Assembly: GCF_037137075.1 (NCBI RefSeq)
Contig: NZ_JBBBNV010000002.1
Coordinates: forward strand, 248,001 to 312,000
Direction: 5' to 3'
Source of the DNA: JBBBNV01 sp037137075
GTDB taxonomy: Bacteria; Bacillota; Bacilli; Paenibacillales; NBRC-103111
Length of the DNA stretch: 64,000 nucleotides
Shown: piece by piece, positions 9,033 through 16,687 of the stretch
Position numbering within the stretch: position 1 is the first letter of the stretch
Layout of the letters: every line of letters begins with the position of its first letter
The notes under the pieces: model-generated
Told to the model about the DNA's origin: nothing
The model's database searches: none
The model's input: the letters and a program-made list of their open reading frames with translations, nothing else
Made by a program: the position numbers and the translations under genes

Positions 9033-10127
9033 ATGAAGGACCATATTCTTGTTGTTGGCGGCTATGGCCGCGTGGGCCAAACGATTTGCCGGTTCCTGGG
9101 CGACCGTTATCCCGGGAAGGTATATGCGGCCGGAAGAAGTCTGGAGCGGGCCGTCCGATTTTGCGGGGAAACAGAAGGGCGGGTCCTGCCGCTGCAGGTG
9201 GACATTACCGAACCGTCCGGGCTGCAGGTGCTGGACAGCGCCAAGCTGGTGGTCATGTGCCTGGATCAGCACGACACGGCGTTCGTTCAGGCCTGCCTGG
9301 AGCGGGGAACGCATTATGTGGATATTTCAGCGAAGGGCGATTTTTTGGCCCGGGTCGAAGGCCTGCAATCTGCAGCACGGGCTAACGGCGCGACGGCGGT
9401 GCTTAGTGTTGGTCTAGCGCCGGGTATGACGAATCTGATGGCCGCTCAGGCCTCGAAGCTGCTGGATGAGACGGAGGCAATCGATATCTTCATTATGCTC
9501 GGGCTCGGGGATCAGCATGGGAAAGCAGCGATGGAATGGACGATCGACCATTTGAATTCCAGCTTTGACGTAACGGAAGGCGGCCGGACGAAGCGGGTAC
9601 AGAGCTTCACGGACAGGAAAACCGCAGATTTTGGCGGCGCTCTCGGGCAAAGCACGGCCTACCGCTTTCCGTTCTCCGACCAGCAAACATTGGCCCGGAC
9701 CTTGTCCGTGCCTTCTGTATCCACCCGTCTTTGCTTTGATTCCAGCCTGACGACGGCTCTCGTCAGCGGGCTTCAAAGCATCGGGGTGTTCCGGCTGCTT
9801 CGCTTCCGGGCTGTCCGCCGGTTGATGGTTCAGAGCTTCGGCGCTGTACGATTTGGGGAAGAGCTGTTTGCGGTTAAGGTGGAGGCCCGGGGCCGATCCG
9901 GACAGAAGCCGGCCTTGGCGGAATGCTTCTTCCATGGCAACAACGAAGCGGAGCTGACCGCCAGAGCTGCCGGTTCTGTGGCGGATTCGGTGTACCGGCG
10001 ATCCTTCCCGGCGGGAGTGCATCATATCGAGCAGCTCTTTGATCTGCATTCGCTCCGCCCTGCCGTTCAGGAAGGAACAACGCTGGAAATCTGCCTGAAT
10101 GGGCAAGTGCTGGGGAAGGAAATATAG
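9033..10127 (+). CDS. Saccharopine dehydrogenase-like NAD(P)-dependent oxidoreductase
   Basis: A 364-residue enzyme with an N-terminal Rossmann motif (VVGGYGRVG, residues about 6-14) and the YVDISAKGDF and GLAPGMTNL segments typical of the Sacchrp_dh_NADP family. Members make or split opine-like secondary amines such as saccharopine and carboxynorspermidine; opine-metallophore synthases share the fold. A GTG at 9030 directly precedes the chosen ATG 9033. It is the last gene of the operon, which ends at the terminator at 10156. The true substrate is unknown. Confidence 0.75.
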   Translation: MKDHILVVGGYGRVGQTICRFLGDRYPGKVYAAGRSLERAVRFCGETEGRVLPLQVDITEPSGLQVLDSAKLVVMCLDQHDTAFVQACLERGTHYVDISAKGDFLARVEGLQSAARANGATAVLSVGLAPGMTNLMAAQASKLLDETEAIDIFIMLGLGDQHGKAAMEWTIDHLNSSFDVTEGGRTKRVQSFTDRKTADFGGALGQSTAYRFPFSDQQTLARTLSVPSVSTRLCFDSSLTTALVSGLQSIGVFRLLRFRAVRRLMVQSFGAVRFGEELFAVKVEARGRSGQKPALAECFFHGNNEAELTARAAGSVADSVYRRSFPAGVHHIEQLFDLHSLRPAVQEGTTLEICLNGQVLGKEI

Positions 10128-10155
10128 GCATGTTGAGATAAAGTAGCAGGTCCGG

Positions 10156-10185
10156 GCCGCCAGAAGGAATCTGGCGGCTTCTTTG
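10156..10185 (+). terminator. Rho-independent terminator of the ABC operon
   Basis: The 9-bp stem GCCGCCAGA / TCTGGCGGC with a 5-nt loop is followed by TTCTTTG. The tail is short but the stem is perfect. Confidence 0.7.
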
Positions 10186-10303
10186 TGTACACTGGCAGGC
10201 TGCCAACAAACATTCGGAAACGCCCTGCGCAGAGCGCGGAGGTTTATGGTAAAATTAACCTGCGTCTGCTTGCTGCCGGCAAGCTTTCAGAAAGGAGACT
10301 TTT

Positions 10304-11230
10304 ATGGAACCGACAACCATTTTTCCAGTCAGAGAGCACATTCCTTTTTTACAAGCGGCTACGGATATTATTCCGATTGATAAAGGGTACTCCAGCGACA
10401 AAAAGTACAAGGTTATCGTCAATAATGAGCCATACCTGCTTAAAACGTTTGCTTCCTCCCATCTTCAAGCCAAGCGGAATGAATATGACATCCTGCAAAA
10501 AATGACCGAAATCGGCGTAAAATGCTCCAGACCCGTCGAGCTCGGGCACGTTCCTGATATGGGCTTCGGTTATCAGGTGCTGACTTATTTGGAGGGGGAG
10601 GATGCAGCTGATCAGCTGCCGTTATACTCCGAGGAGGAGCAGTACCGTATCGGCCTGGAGGCCGGGCAGCTGCTGCTTGCCATGCATCAATACGAAGCGC
10701 CTCCATCGATTGCACCCTGGGAGGACAGAAAGCTTCGCAAGCACCGGAGGTATATGGAACGGTATCCGATGTGCGGCGCCAAAGTAACACAGGAAGAGCG
10801 GGTCATCGCGTTTATCGAACGGCATCTTCCATTAATGAAGGGGCGGCCCAATTTGTTCCAGCATGACGATTTTCATGTCGGAAATTTGATCGTCCGGGAC
10901 GGCAGTCTTACCGGAGTGATTGATTTCAACCGGATGGATTGGGGGGATCCGGTCCATGAGTTTCTGAAGGCGGGAATGTTCAGCGCGGAGGTCAGTGTCC
11001 CGTTCAGCATCGGCCAAATCCGCGGCTACCATCAGGGACGGGATCCGGATGAGCAGTTCTGGATGCTGTATTCGCTTTATTTGGCAATGAGTACGATTTC
11101 CTCAGCAGTTTGGATTTCCGAGGTGAAGCCTGAGGAAACGGATATGATGATGGCAAAAGTCGACCGGATGCTGGACGATCATCATGGCTTCGAGCGTATT
11201 CGGCCGGACTGGTACCAGCAGCAAATGTAA
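10304..11230 (+). CDS. Aminoglycoside phosphotransferase (APH) family kinase
   Basis: A 308-residue kinase-fold protein. The catalytic loop HDDFHVGN is at residues 187-194 and the metal-binding IDFNRMDWGDP at 206-216. Family members phosphorylate small hydroxylated compounds such as aminoglycosides, fructosamines, choline or homoserine; resistance activity cannot be assumed. The start at ATG 10304 follows AAAGGAG. The gene stands alone between a terminator and the esterase gene. Confidence 0.85.
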   Translation: MEPTTIFPVREHIPFLQAATDIIPIDKGYSSDKKYKVIVNNEPYLLKTFASSHLQAKRNEYDILQKMTEIGVKCSRPVELGHVPDMGFGYQVLTYLEGEDAADQLPLYSEEEQYRIGLEAGQLLLAMHQYEAPPSIAPWEDRKLRKHRRYMERYPMCGAKVTQEERVIAFIERHLPLMKGRPNLFQHDDFHVGNLIVRDGSLTGVIDFNRMDWGDPVHEFLKAGMFSAEVSVPFSIGQIRGYHQGRDPDEQFWMLYSLYLAMSTISSAVWISEVKPEETDMMMAKVDRMLDDHHGFERIRPDWYQQQM

Positions 11231-11391
11231 TGCGCCTGCCTTTTGGTCAAGCTTGAATGAGAATTTAACGACAGGCTTGAATGGGCTGGAGGAGGAAGGC
11301 GCTGCTTCGCCGGACAGAAGTTTTGTGAGAGACGAAGCTATAGCGAAAACGAGTATGGCTCCATTGATTAGGGGCTGGAGGAGGACGCGGG

Positions 11392-12084
11392 ATGCCGGTA
11401 CGGAAGGTTTACGGGAGGCAAGAAGCTGATGGACAGGGAGCCTTGGGCTATCAGCTGTTTTTGCCGATAGACTATGAAGCGGAGCCGGAGAAACGATGGC
11501 CGGTTATTTTATTTTTACACGGCATCAAAAAACGGGGGTCTAATCTGGGTGATTTAGACGGATACGGATTACTCGGTATCGCGGAGGAAACCCCGGGCTT
11601 CGGCTTTGTCGTCATCGTTCCGCAATGCCCGGCGGAGTCCTCCTGGCCGAAGGAGCGGGCCTCCGTGCTGGCTCTGCTGGATAGTGTGCAGCAGCACTAC
11701 AGGACAGATGCCAAGCAAGTGCTGCTTACCGGGTTCAGCATGGGCGGAAACGGCGTGTGGGATCTAGCGGACTATGCTTCCGACCGGTTTGCCGCGGCGG
11801 CGCCGCTAGCCGGTTATTATGACGCCGATCGAGCGTCTTTATTTGGCGATATGCCGATCTGGACTTTTCACGGAGAAGCGGATGATGTGGTGCCGGTTCA
11901 GCGGACACAAGACGTGGTGGCGGCATTACAGCTCGCAGGGAAAAATGTCCGTTGTACCCTGCTGCCTGAGTTGAAACATCCGATCATGGATGCGGTTTAC
12001 CGCGATCCGGCTCTGTTTGAATGGTTTTTGGAACAGGTGAAACCGGAGTGCTCTTCTCATCGGCCGGAGGGTCATAGCGAGTAG
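11392..12084 (+). CDS. Alpha/beta hydrolase, dienelactone hydrolase/esterase type
   Basis: A 230-residue cytoplasmic alpha/beta hydrolase. The nucleophile elbow is GFSMGGNG (Ser near residue 117), the oxyanion region is LFLHGIKKRGSN, the acid is in GEADDVVP, and the likely histidine is in ELKHPIMD. It resembles the small esterases annotated as phospholipase/carboxylesterase or prolyl-oligopeptidase-like. The start at ATG 11392 follows GGAGGAGG. Substrate unknown. Confidence 0.8.
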   Translation: MPVRKVYGRQEADGQGALGYQLFLPIDYEAEPEKRWPVILFLHGIKKRGSNLGDLDGYGLLGIAEETPGFGFVVIVPQCPAESSWPKERASVLALLDSVQQHYRTDAKQVLLTGFSMGGNGVWDLADYASDRFAAAAPLAGYYDADRASLFGDMPIWTFHGEADDVVPVQRTQDVVAALQLAGKNVRCTLLPELKHPIMDAVYRDPALFEWFLEQVKPECSSHRPEGHSE

Positions 12085-12381
12085 ACAAGAGGGTCTGTCT
12101 GCAAAGCGGCAGGCTGGGGACAGGGCATGATGACCGAGGCGCTTCAGGAAATGATACAATATGGGTTCGAAGAGCTCGCGCTTAACCGCATCGAGGCGCT
12201 GATTGATCCGGGGCACAGTCGCTCCCGGAACGTACTTCTTCGTCTGAATTTTACAGAAGAAGGATTGCTTCGCAGCTATTTTTATGAAAAACACCGTTTC
12301 GTGGATGCCGGGGTGTATGCTTTACTGAAAAGCGAAGCTAGGCACCTGCGGCTGCACACAGGAAAGGACAATTCCAAATGA
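12085..12381 (+). pseudogene. 5'-truncated GNAT acetyltransferase fragment
   Basis: The frame opens just after the esterase stop and encodes the C-terminal half of a RimJ/RimL-type GNAT. It has WGQGMMTEAL (the acetyl-CoA motif), a helix ELALNRIEALIDPGHSRS, and the C-terminal RLNFTEEGLLRSYFY block. The N-terminal half (about 80-90 residues) is missing and replaced by a short unrelated stretch. ATG 12127 would make an 84-residue protein without a complete fold. It overlaps the next fragment by 4 bp. Confidence 0.65.
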
Positions 12382-12554
12382 TGCATCCGCTGCTAAGCCC
12401 TGATTTAGCCCGCCGGATTGAGCGCGCCGAAATCGACGCTGTGACCGACCGGATGAAAGCGGTTCAAGAACGGGAACCGGGCTTAGGCAACAAGGGGATG
12501 TGTTTGTTACCGCTGAGCAATGAACGTGAGTCGTATACATACGGAGGAATCGAA
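12378..12554 (+). pseudogene. Possible N-terminal GNAT fragment read in frame into the FAD monooxygenase
   Basis: The frame of the monooxygenase is open 59 codons upstream of its likely start, beginning with ATGATG at 12378. Its first 40 residues (PLLSPDLARRIERAEID and following) resemble, from memory, the N terminus of a larger GNAT family and not any flavoprotein. After about residue 40 the resemblance stops. I read this as a deletion remnant abutting the monooxygenase gene. Confidence 0.35.
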
Positions 12555-13781
12555 ATGCATCCAGTTCAGCAGAAACAACTTTCGATGAAAAGCGGGCAGC
12601 CGGAGCAGGGCAGCTCGGGTGCTTCTTCCGGTCAAATTATGATTGTCGGCGGGGGAATCGCCGGGCTGGCGTTGGCTAACGCCCTGCAGCGGGGAGGGCG
12701 GCAAGTAACGATATATGAGCGGTCCGCTGTGCATGAAGAACGGGGCGCGGGCATTGTACTGGCCGCCAATGCGCTGAAGGTGCTGGAGAAGCTGGGCCTG
12801 GCGGGGCAGGTCCGCGCTTCCGGGGCGGCCGTGCGCAGCGCAGAGATTCGCTCATGGGACGGCAAGCCGGTGATGCGGCTGCCTGTTCACGAGCAGGCGG
12901 ACCGTTACGGCACCTACAGCTATCTCATCCACCGCGCCGAGCTCCACCGCATTCTGCTGAAGGGGCTGGAGCCAGGGACAATCCGGCTCGATAAACGATT
13001 CCTTCATTATCAGGAAGGGCCTGACGCTGTCACGGCTTCGTTTGCTGGCGGAGAACAAGCCGAGGGGGCGCTGCTGGTCGGGGCGGACGGGATTCATTCC
13101 AAGGTTCGTTCACAGCTTGCAGGCGATCCTCCCCTGCGGTATTCCGGTTACACGGCGCGAAGAGGCATTGCCCATTTCCGGGATTCGCGTTATCCGGTGG
13201 AGCTTGGCGGGGGCTTTGAAGCCTGGGGCCCAGGCAAACGGTTTGGCTTTTCCCATCTGGGCAACGACCGCATCTTCTGGTTTGCGGCAATCAATGCCCC
13301 TCAAGGGCTGCAGGCTGCGCCAGAAGGGCGTAAAGCCGAGACGCTCCGCCATTTTCGCGGCTGGTGCGAGCCGATTGAGGCTGTAGTGGAAAGTACGCCG
13401 GAGGAGGCCGTGCTGGCTCACGATATTTTTGATATGAAGCCTCTGCCGTATTGCTCCGCAGGACGGGTCGTGCTGCTTGGCGATGCGGCTCATCCGATGC
13501 TCCCGAATTTGGGACAGGGCGGCGCACAGGCGCTGGAGGATGCGTGGGTGCTGGCGGACCTGCTATTGGCGCTCCCCGGGAATTTGCCAGCCGCGCTGGC
13601 GGAGTATGAACATAGACGGCGTGCCCGTACCGCCAAGGTAGCCGAACGGTCCAGAAGAATGGCCAGAATGGTGCAGCTGGAGCATCCGGCGGCTCTATAT
13701 GCCCGGAACAGCCTGCTTCGTCTGCTGCCTTCACAAATGTCTATCAAGGCGCTGGATTGGCTGCTGGGTTATGAGGTTTAA
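12555..13781 (+). CDS. FAD-dependent monooxygenase (UbiH/PhzS-like group A flavoprotein)
   Basis: A 408-residue flavoprotein hydroxylase. The dinucleotide-binding motif GGGIAGLALANAL is near residue 33, the second FAD motif VVLLGDAAHPMLPNLGQGG near residue 300, and a DG motif (LLVGADGIHS) near residue 175. The last follows the group A monooxygenase pattern, in which NAD(P)H reduces FAD and O2 hydroxylates an aromatic or polycyclic substrate. The start at ATG 12555 follows ACGGAGGAAT. The first 26 residues are a non-conserved linker. Substrate unknown. Confidence 0.85.
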   Translation: MHPVQQKQLSMKSGQPEQGSSGASSGQIMIVGGGIAGLALANALQRGGRQVTIYERSAVHEERGAGIVLAANALKVLEKLGLAGQVRASGAAVRSAEIRSWDGKPVMRLPVHEQADRYGTYSYLIHRAELHRILLKGLEPGTIRLDKRFLHYQEGPDAVTASFAGGEQAEGALLVGADGIHSKVRSQLAGDPPLRYSGYTARRGIAHFRDSRYPVELGGGFEAWGPGKRFGFSHLGNDRIFWFAAINAPQGLQAAPEGRKAETLRHFRGWCEPIEAVVESTPEEAVLAHDIFDMKPLPYCSAGRVVLLGDAAHPMLPNLGQGGAQALEDAWVLADLLLALPGNLPAALAEYEHRRRARTAKVAERSRRMARMVQLEHPAALYARNSLLRLLPSQMSIKALDWLLGYEV

Positions 13782-13798
13782 CGGGGGGAACGGGAAGG

Positions 13799-14515
13799 AT
13801 GGAGAGACGAATTTTGGGCGTAAGGGAAGAGCTGGCCCAGCCCTGCAAGCGGAAGAGAATACGAAAAAGGCTGCTTGCGTCACTGCTGACAGTGCTTCTG
13901 GGGCTGTGCCTTGTTTTGACGAATGACGGGCTTGTCCGTTCCACGGGAAAAAGCTATGTAGTCGGGCTGGATCAGGCCCCCCAAGCAGATGCGATTATTG
14001 TGCTCGGCGCGTATGTGCGTCCGGACGGGAGCATGTCCATGATGCTGCAGGACCGGGTCGATACGGCGGTACAGCTGTACGGCCTCGGCAAGGCCAAAAG
14101 GCTTCTCATGAGCGGGGATCACGGCCGCAAGGAGTACGATGAGGTCAATACGATGCGGGAATACGCCGAGCAGCAGGGGGTAGAGAGCGCGCATGTGTTT
14201 ATGGATCATGCCGGGTTTAATACCTATGACAGCATGTACCGGGCCCGGGAGGTGTTTCGGGTCAAAAAAGCGATTATCGTTACGCAGGAATATCATCTGC
14301 TGCGCGCTCTGTTCATCGCCCGCCAGCTCGGGATTGAGGCATACGGTGTCGCTGCCGATCGGCATGATTACGGTATCGTCATGCAGAAATATGAGCTGCG
14401 GGAAATCGCGGCGAGAAACAAGGATTTGCTGCTTGCCTCCGTACTTCGGCCGAAGCCCCAATTTCTGGGGGACCCGATTCCGATTACCGGAGACGGCAGA
14501 CTGACCCGGGACTAG
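13799..14515 (+). CDS. SanA/YdcF (DUF218) family membrane protein
   Basis: A 238-residue protein with a basic N terminus, one transmembrane segment (about residues 25-42) and an extracytoplasmic DUF218 domain (VLGAYV, LLMSGD, YDSMYRAREVF, VTQEYHLLRALF). E. coli SanA and ElyC of this family affect envelope integrity and vancomycin tolerance; the enzymatic activity is not defined. It starts 17 bp after the monooxygenase gene, with GGGAAGG upstream, so the two are probably co-transcribed. Confidence 0.82.
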   Translation: MERRILGVREELAQPCKRKRIRKRLLASLLTVLLGLCLVLTNDGLVRSTGKSYVVGLDQAPQADAIIVLGAYVRPDGSMSMMLQDRVDTAVQLYGLGKAKRLLMSGDHGRKEYDEVNTMREYAEQQGVESAHVFMDHAGFNTYDSMYRAREVFRVKKAIIVTQEYHLLRALFIARQLGIEAYGVAADRHDYGIVMQKYELREIAARNKDLLLASVLRPKPQFLGDPIPITGDGRLTRD

Positions 14516-14636
14516 CATGGCTTGCCTGGTTCATACCGTGCTTTTGTTAGGCCCCGTGTACGGCATGATGCTTGCAAGGCCGGTGAACCGTGAAAGCCGC
14601 CGCCGGAATGCATGGCGGGAGGCCCTTCAGTGTGTT

Positions 14637-14686
14637 CCGCCAACCGCCAAGCTTTCCGCCCAAAGGGGCGGATACGGTTTAGGCGG
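14637..14686. repeat. Nested inverted repeat (cruciform-like)
   Basis: CCGCC and AACCG on the left pair with CGGTT and GGCGG on the right, and an inner hairpin TCCGCCC-AAAG-GGGCGGA sits between them. There is no T-run. It lies in the gap between two convergent genes. Confidence 0.45.
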
Positions 14687-14722
14687 CTGATTGCTCGCCG
14701 ATCGCCGATGAACGATCCGAAT

Positions 14723-14784
14723 AAAGCCCTGCATCCGGGACACAGCAGCTTCATTGGCAGCGTGTTTGTCCGGTGCAGGGCTTT
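14723..14784. terminator. Probable bidirectional terminator between convergent genes
   Basis: AAAGCCCTGCA with CCGG and ACA pairs with TGT, CCGG and TGCAGGGCTTT across a 22-nt loop. The stem ends in AAA/TTT on both sides, which suits termination of both sanA-like (+) and AI-2E (-) transcripts. Confidence 0.55.
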
Positions 14785-14807
14785 GAAGGGTTGTCGCCGA
14801 TGACGGC

Positions 14808-15899
14808 TCAGGTATCCGTGTACTCATCCTCCGGCTTGCGTATCCATCTTTCGAGATAGCCCTGCTCATACAGCGCCTTGATGAGGATGATGAGGATTGG
14901 GGACAAGATCAGTCCCGCCACGCCGAACAAGGAAAGCGAAACGATCATGAAGGCAAGCATCGTGAAGGCCGATACGCCGAGGGAGTCGCCGGTAATTTTG
15001 GGCTCCATAATTTGCCGGGTCAAAATAACGACGCCGAGGAGCACAGTCAGCCAAATCGCCAGGTACGTCTGCTTGACGATGAACAGGTACACAATCCACG
15101 GAATGAATACCGTGGATACGCCAAGCAGCGGCAGGACATCAAACACGGCGGAGAGCAGCGCGACCGCAAAAGCATTTTTGACACCAAGCAGCACAAGCGT
15201 GACGAAAATCAGCATAAAGGTGAGGCTGACCAGCTTCGCCTGGGCTTTCAGGTAGCTGACGATTCCGATCAGGACGTTGTCCCGCAGGAAGTAGAAGGCG
15301 GTTTTGAACGTCCGGGGCGTCTTGCCCTCGGCCAGCCGCTTCCAGGTATCAATTTCGATGCTTAGAAAATAAGCCAGAATAATCCCGATGACGAAGTTGA
15401 CGACAAACGTGGAGAACGAGCTGAGCATCGTAAATACGTACCCGAGAAACCCGGTTACAAGGGCGGTTGCTTTTTGTGTGATGAGCGTGGTGTATTCCTG
15501 GGCTTTTTCCATCAGTCCCGGGTCCAGCGTTTCGATCTTGCTCAGGACCAGCGGGGACAGCTCCAAGATTTTCTCGGAGAACAAATGGGCATACTCCGGA
15601 ATGCGCAGCGCCAGCTGCTGAATCTGTACGGCGAATATAACGCCGGCCCCGACAAAAATGCCGCTTATCACGAGAATAAAGAGCAGGGTAGACAGTCCCG
15701 TTGCAATGGATTTCTTCATGCCGCGGCGGTGCAGGAACTTGGCGAGCGGTTCAATAATGGCGAAGATGACGAACGCCAAAAATATCGGTGTCGCGATGCG
15801 GTACAGATAGCTGAACAGCAGCATAAACAAGTATACCGTCAGCACCATGAGCGCGATGTCGAACACGGTTTTGTAATACTTCTTGTAGAAAGAAAGCAT
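14808..15899 (-). CDS. AI-2E family transporter (TqsA/YtvI-like)
   Basis: A 363-residue membrane protein with about eight transmembrane segments and the characteristic extended extracytoplasmic stretch between helices 3 and 4 (about residues 80-145). It belongs to the UPF0118/AI-2E exporter family, whose members export autoinducer-2 or exchange Na+/H+; YtvI-type members in Bacillales are often linked to sporulation, but the substrate here cannot be told. ATG 15899 follows AGGGGGA on its strand. Confidence 0.82.
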   Translation of the reverse strand: MLSFYKKYYKTVFDIALMVLTVYLFMLLFSYLYRIATPIFLAFVIFAIIEPLAKFLHRRGMKKSIATGLSTLLFILVISGIFVGAGVIFAVQIQQLALRIPEYAHLFSEKILELSPLVLSKIETLDPGLMEKAQEYTTLITQKATALVTGFLGYVFTMLSSFSTFVVNFVIGIILAYFLSIEIDTWKRLAEGKTPRTFKTAFYFLRDNVLIGIVSYLKAQAKLVSLTFMLIFVTLVLLGVKNAFAVALLSAVFDVLPLLGVSTVFIPWIVYLFIVKQTYLAIWLTVLLGVVILTRQIMEPKITGDSLGVSAFTMLAFMIVSLSLFGVAGLILSPILIILIKALYEQGYLERWIRKPEDEYTDT

Positions 15900-15973
15900 C
15901 GAGGTCCCCCTGTTTCAGAAAAATAGTGGCACTACTTTCCATACTAATGAAATGGAAGAGGAAAGACAAGCAT

Positions 15974-16003
15974 TTGACGTGCATACAGCCTGCATTGTAA
16001 AAT
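15974..16003 (+). promoter_or_regulatory. SigmaA-type promoter for the HesB-like gene
   Basis: TTGACG (15974-15979), an 18-bp spacer and TAAAAT (15998-16003) precede the HesB-like gene by 35 bp. Confidence 0.55.
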
Positions 16004-16037
16004 AACGTAAGCAAGTATGAACAGGAGATGAATCCAG

Positions 16038-16337
16038 ATGAACATAAGAATTACGCGCAACGCGGCAAAGGTGCTGCTGGCGGAAATTAATAATGAAGAG
16101 AACAAAGGCCTGAAGGTGCGGGTAGGCATCGGCCACGTGCATGGGGATCACGCCCACTATACCATCGGGCTGGACGATCAGAACGAAAATGATATTGTCG
16201 TTACAGAAAGAGACATCGAAGTGCTTCTGGACAAAAACGAGCCGCTTCTGGACGGCGTAAAAATCGATTACTTGTATGGACCGGAGGAAGGCTTTGTTAT
16301 CACCAACGCAAGCAAAGGCAACCACGGCGACCACTAA
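16038..16337 (+). CDS. HesB/IscA-fold protein without conserved cysteines
   Basis: A 99-residue HesB-like domain protein. It begins with MNIRITRNAAKVL and contains the paired acidic/histidine segment GHVHGDHAHY. Canonical IscA/SufA proteins carry three cysteines for Fe-S cluster transfer; none is present here, so it belongs to the cysteine-free HesB-like group of Bacillales whose role is unknown. The start follows AGGAGATG at 16021. The DUF1450 gene follows 4 bp later. Confidence 0.75.
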   Translation: MNIRITRNAAKVLLAEINNEENKGLKVRVGIGHVHGDHAHYTIGLDDQNENDIVVTERDIEVLLDKNEPLLDGVKIDYLYGPEEGFVITNASKGNHGDH

Positions 16338-16341
16338 GCCA

Positions 16342-16569
16342 ATGGCTACCAATGACATTCGCATTTGCGATAAATGCAAGCATATCCGACTGAAGACGAT
16401 GCTGCCGAAGCTGGAGAGCCTTGTGCCAGGAACGGAAATTAAGGTTGGATGCAAATCGTACTGCGGCCCTTGCGCGCGGGGGGCTTTTATTTTTATTAAC
16501 GGCCGTTATGTAACAGCCCCGACGGAAGAGGAAGCGATCGAGAAAGCCCGGAAGTATATTAAGAAATAG
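16342..16569 (+). CDS. DUF1450 (YuzB-like) protein
   Basis: A 75-residue protein with CDKCKH near the N terminus and CKSYCGPC near residue 35, giving five cysteines that could bind a metal or form disulfides. It fits DUF1450, a small Bacillales family of unknown function. It starts 4 bp after the HesB-like gene, so the pair is surely one transcript. The cysteine-rich partner of a cysteine-free Fe-S-fold protein is a suggestive pairing, but no function is established. Confidence 0.75.
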   Translation: MATNDIRICDKCKHIRLKTMLPKLESLVPGTEIKVGCKSYCGPCARGAFIFINGRYVTAPTEEEAIEKARKYIKK

Positions 16570-16687
16570 GAAGCTCTTTGTGCCTTGTCCGGGTACAGAG
16601 GGCTTGTTTTTTACTGCACGTTTATGGAAGGCAGCCTGGCGGAATCCGCTCATGATGGAATATAATGGTCAAAAAGGAGGGGAATCG

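Noticed and set aside
10304..11230. Calling the APH-family kinase an antibiotic resistance gene
   Set aside because: The family phosphorylates many metabolites. Nothing in the context (no mobile element, no resistance neighbours) supports resistance.
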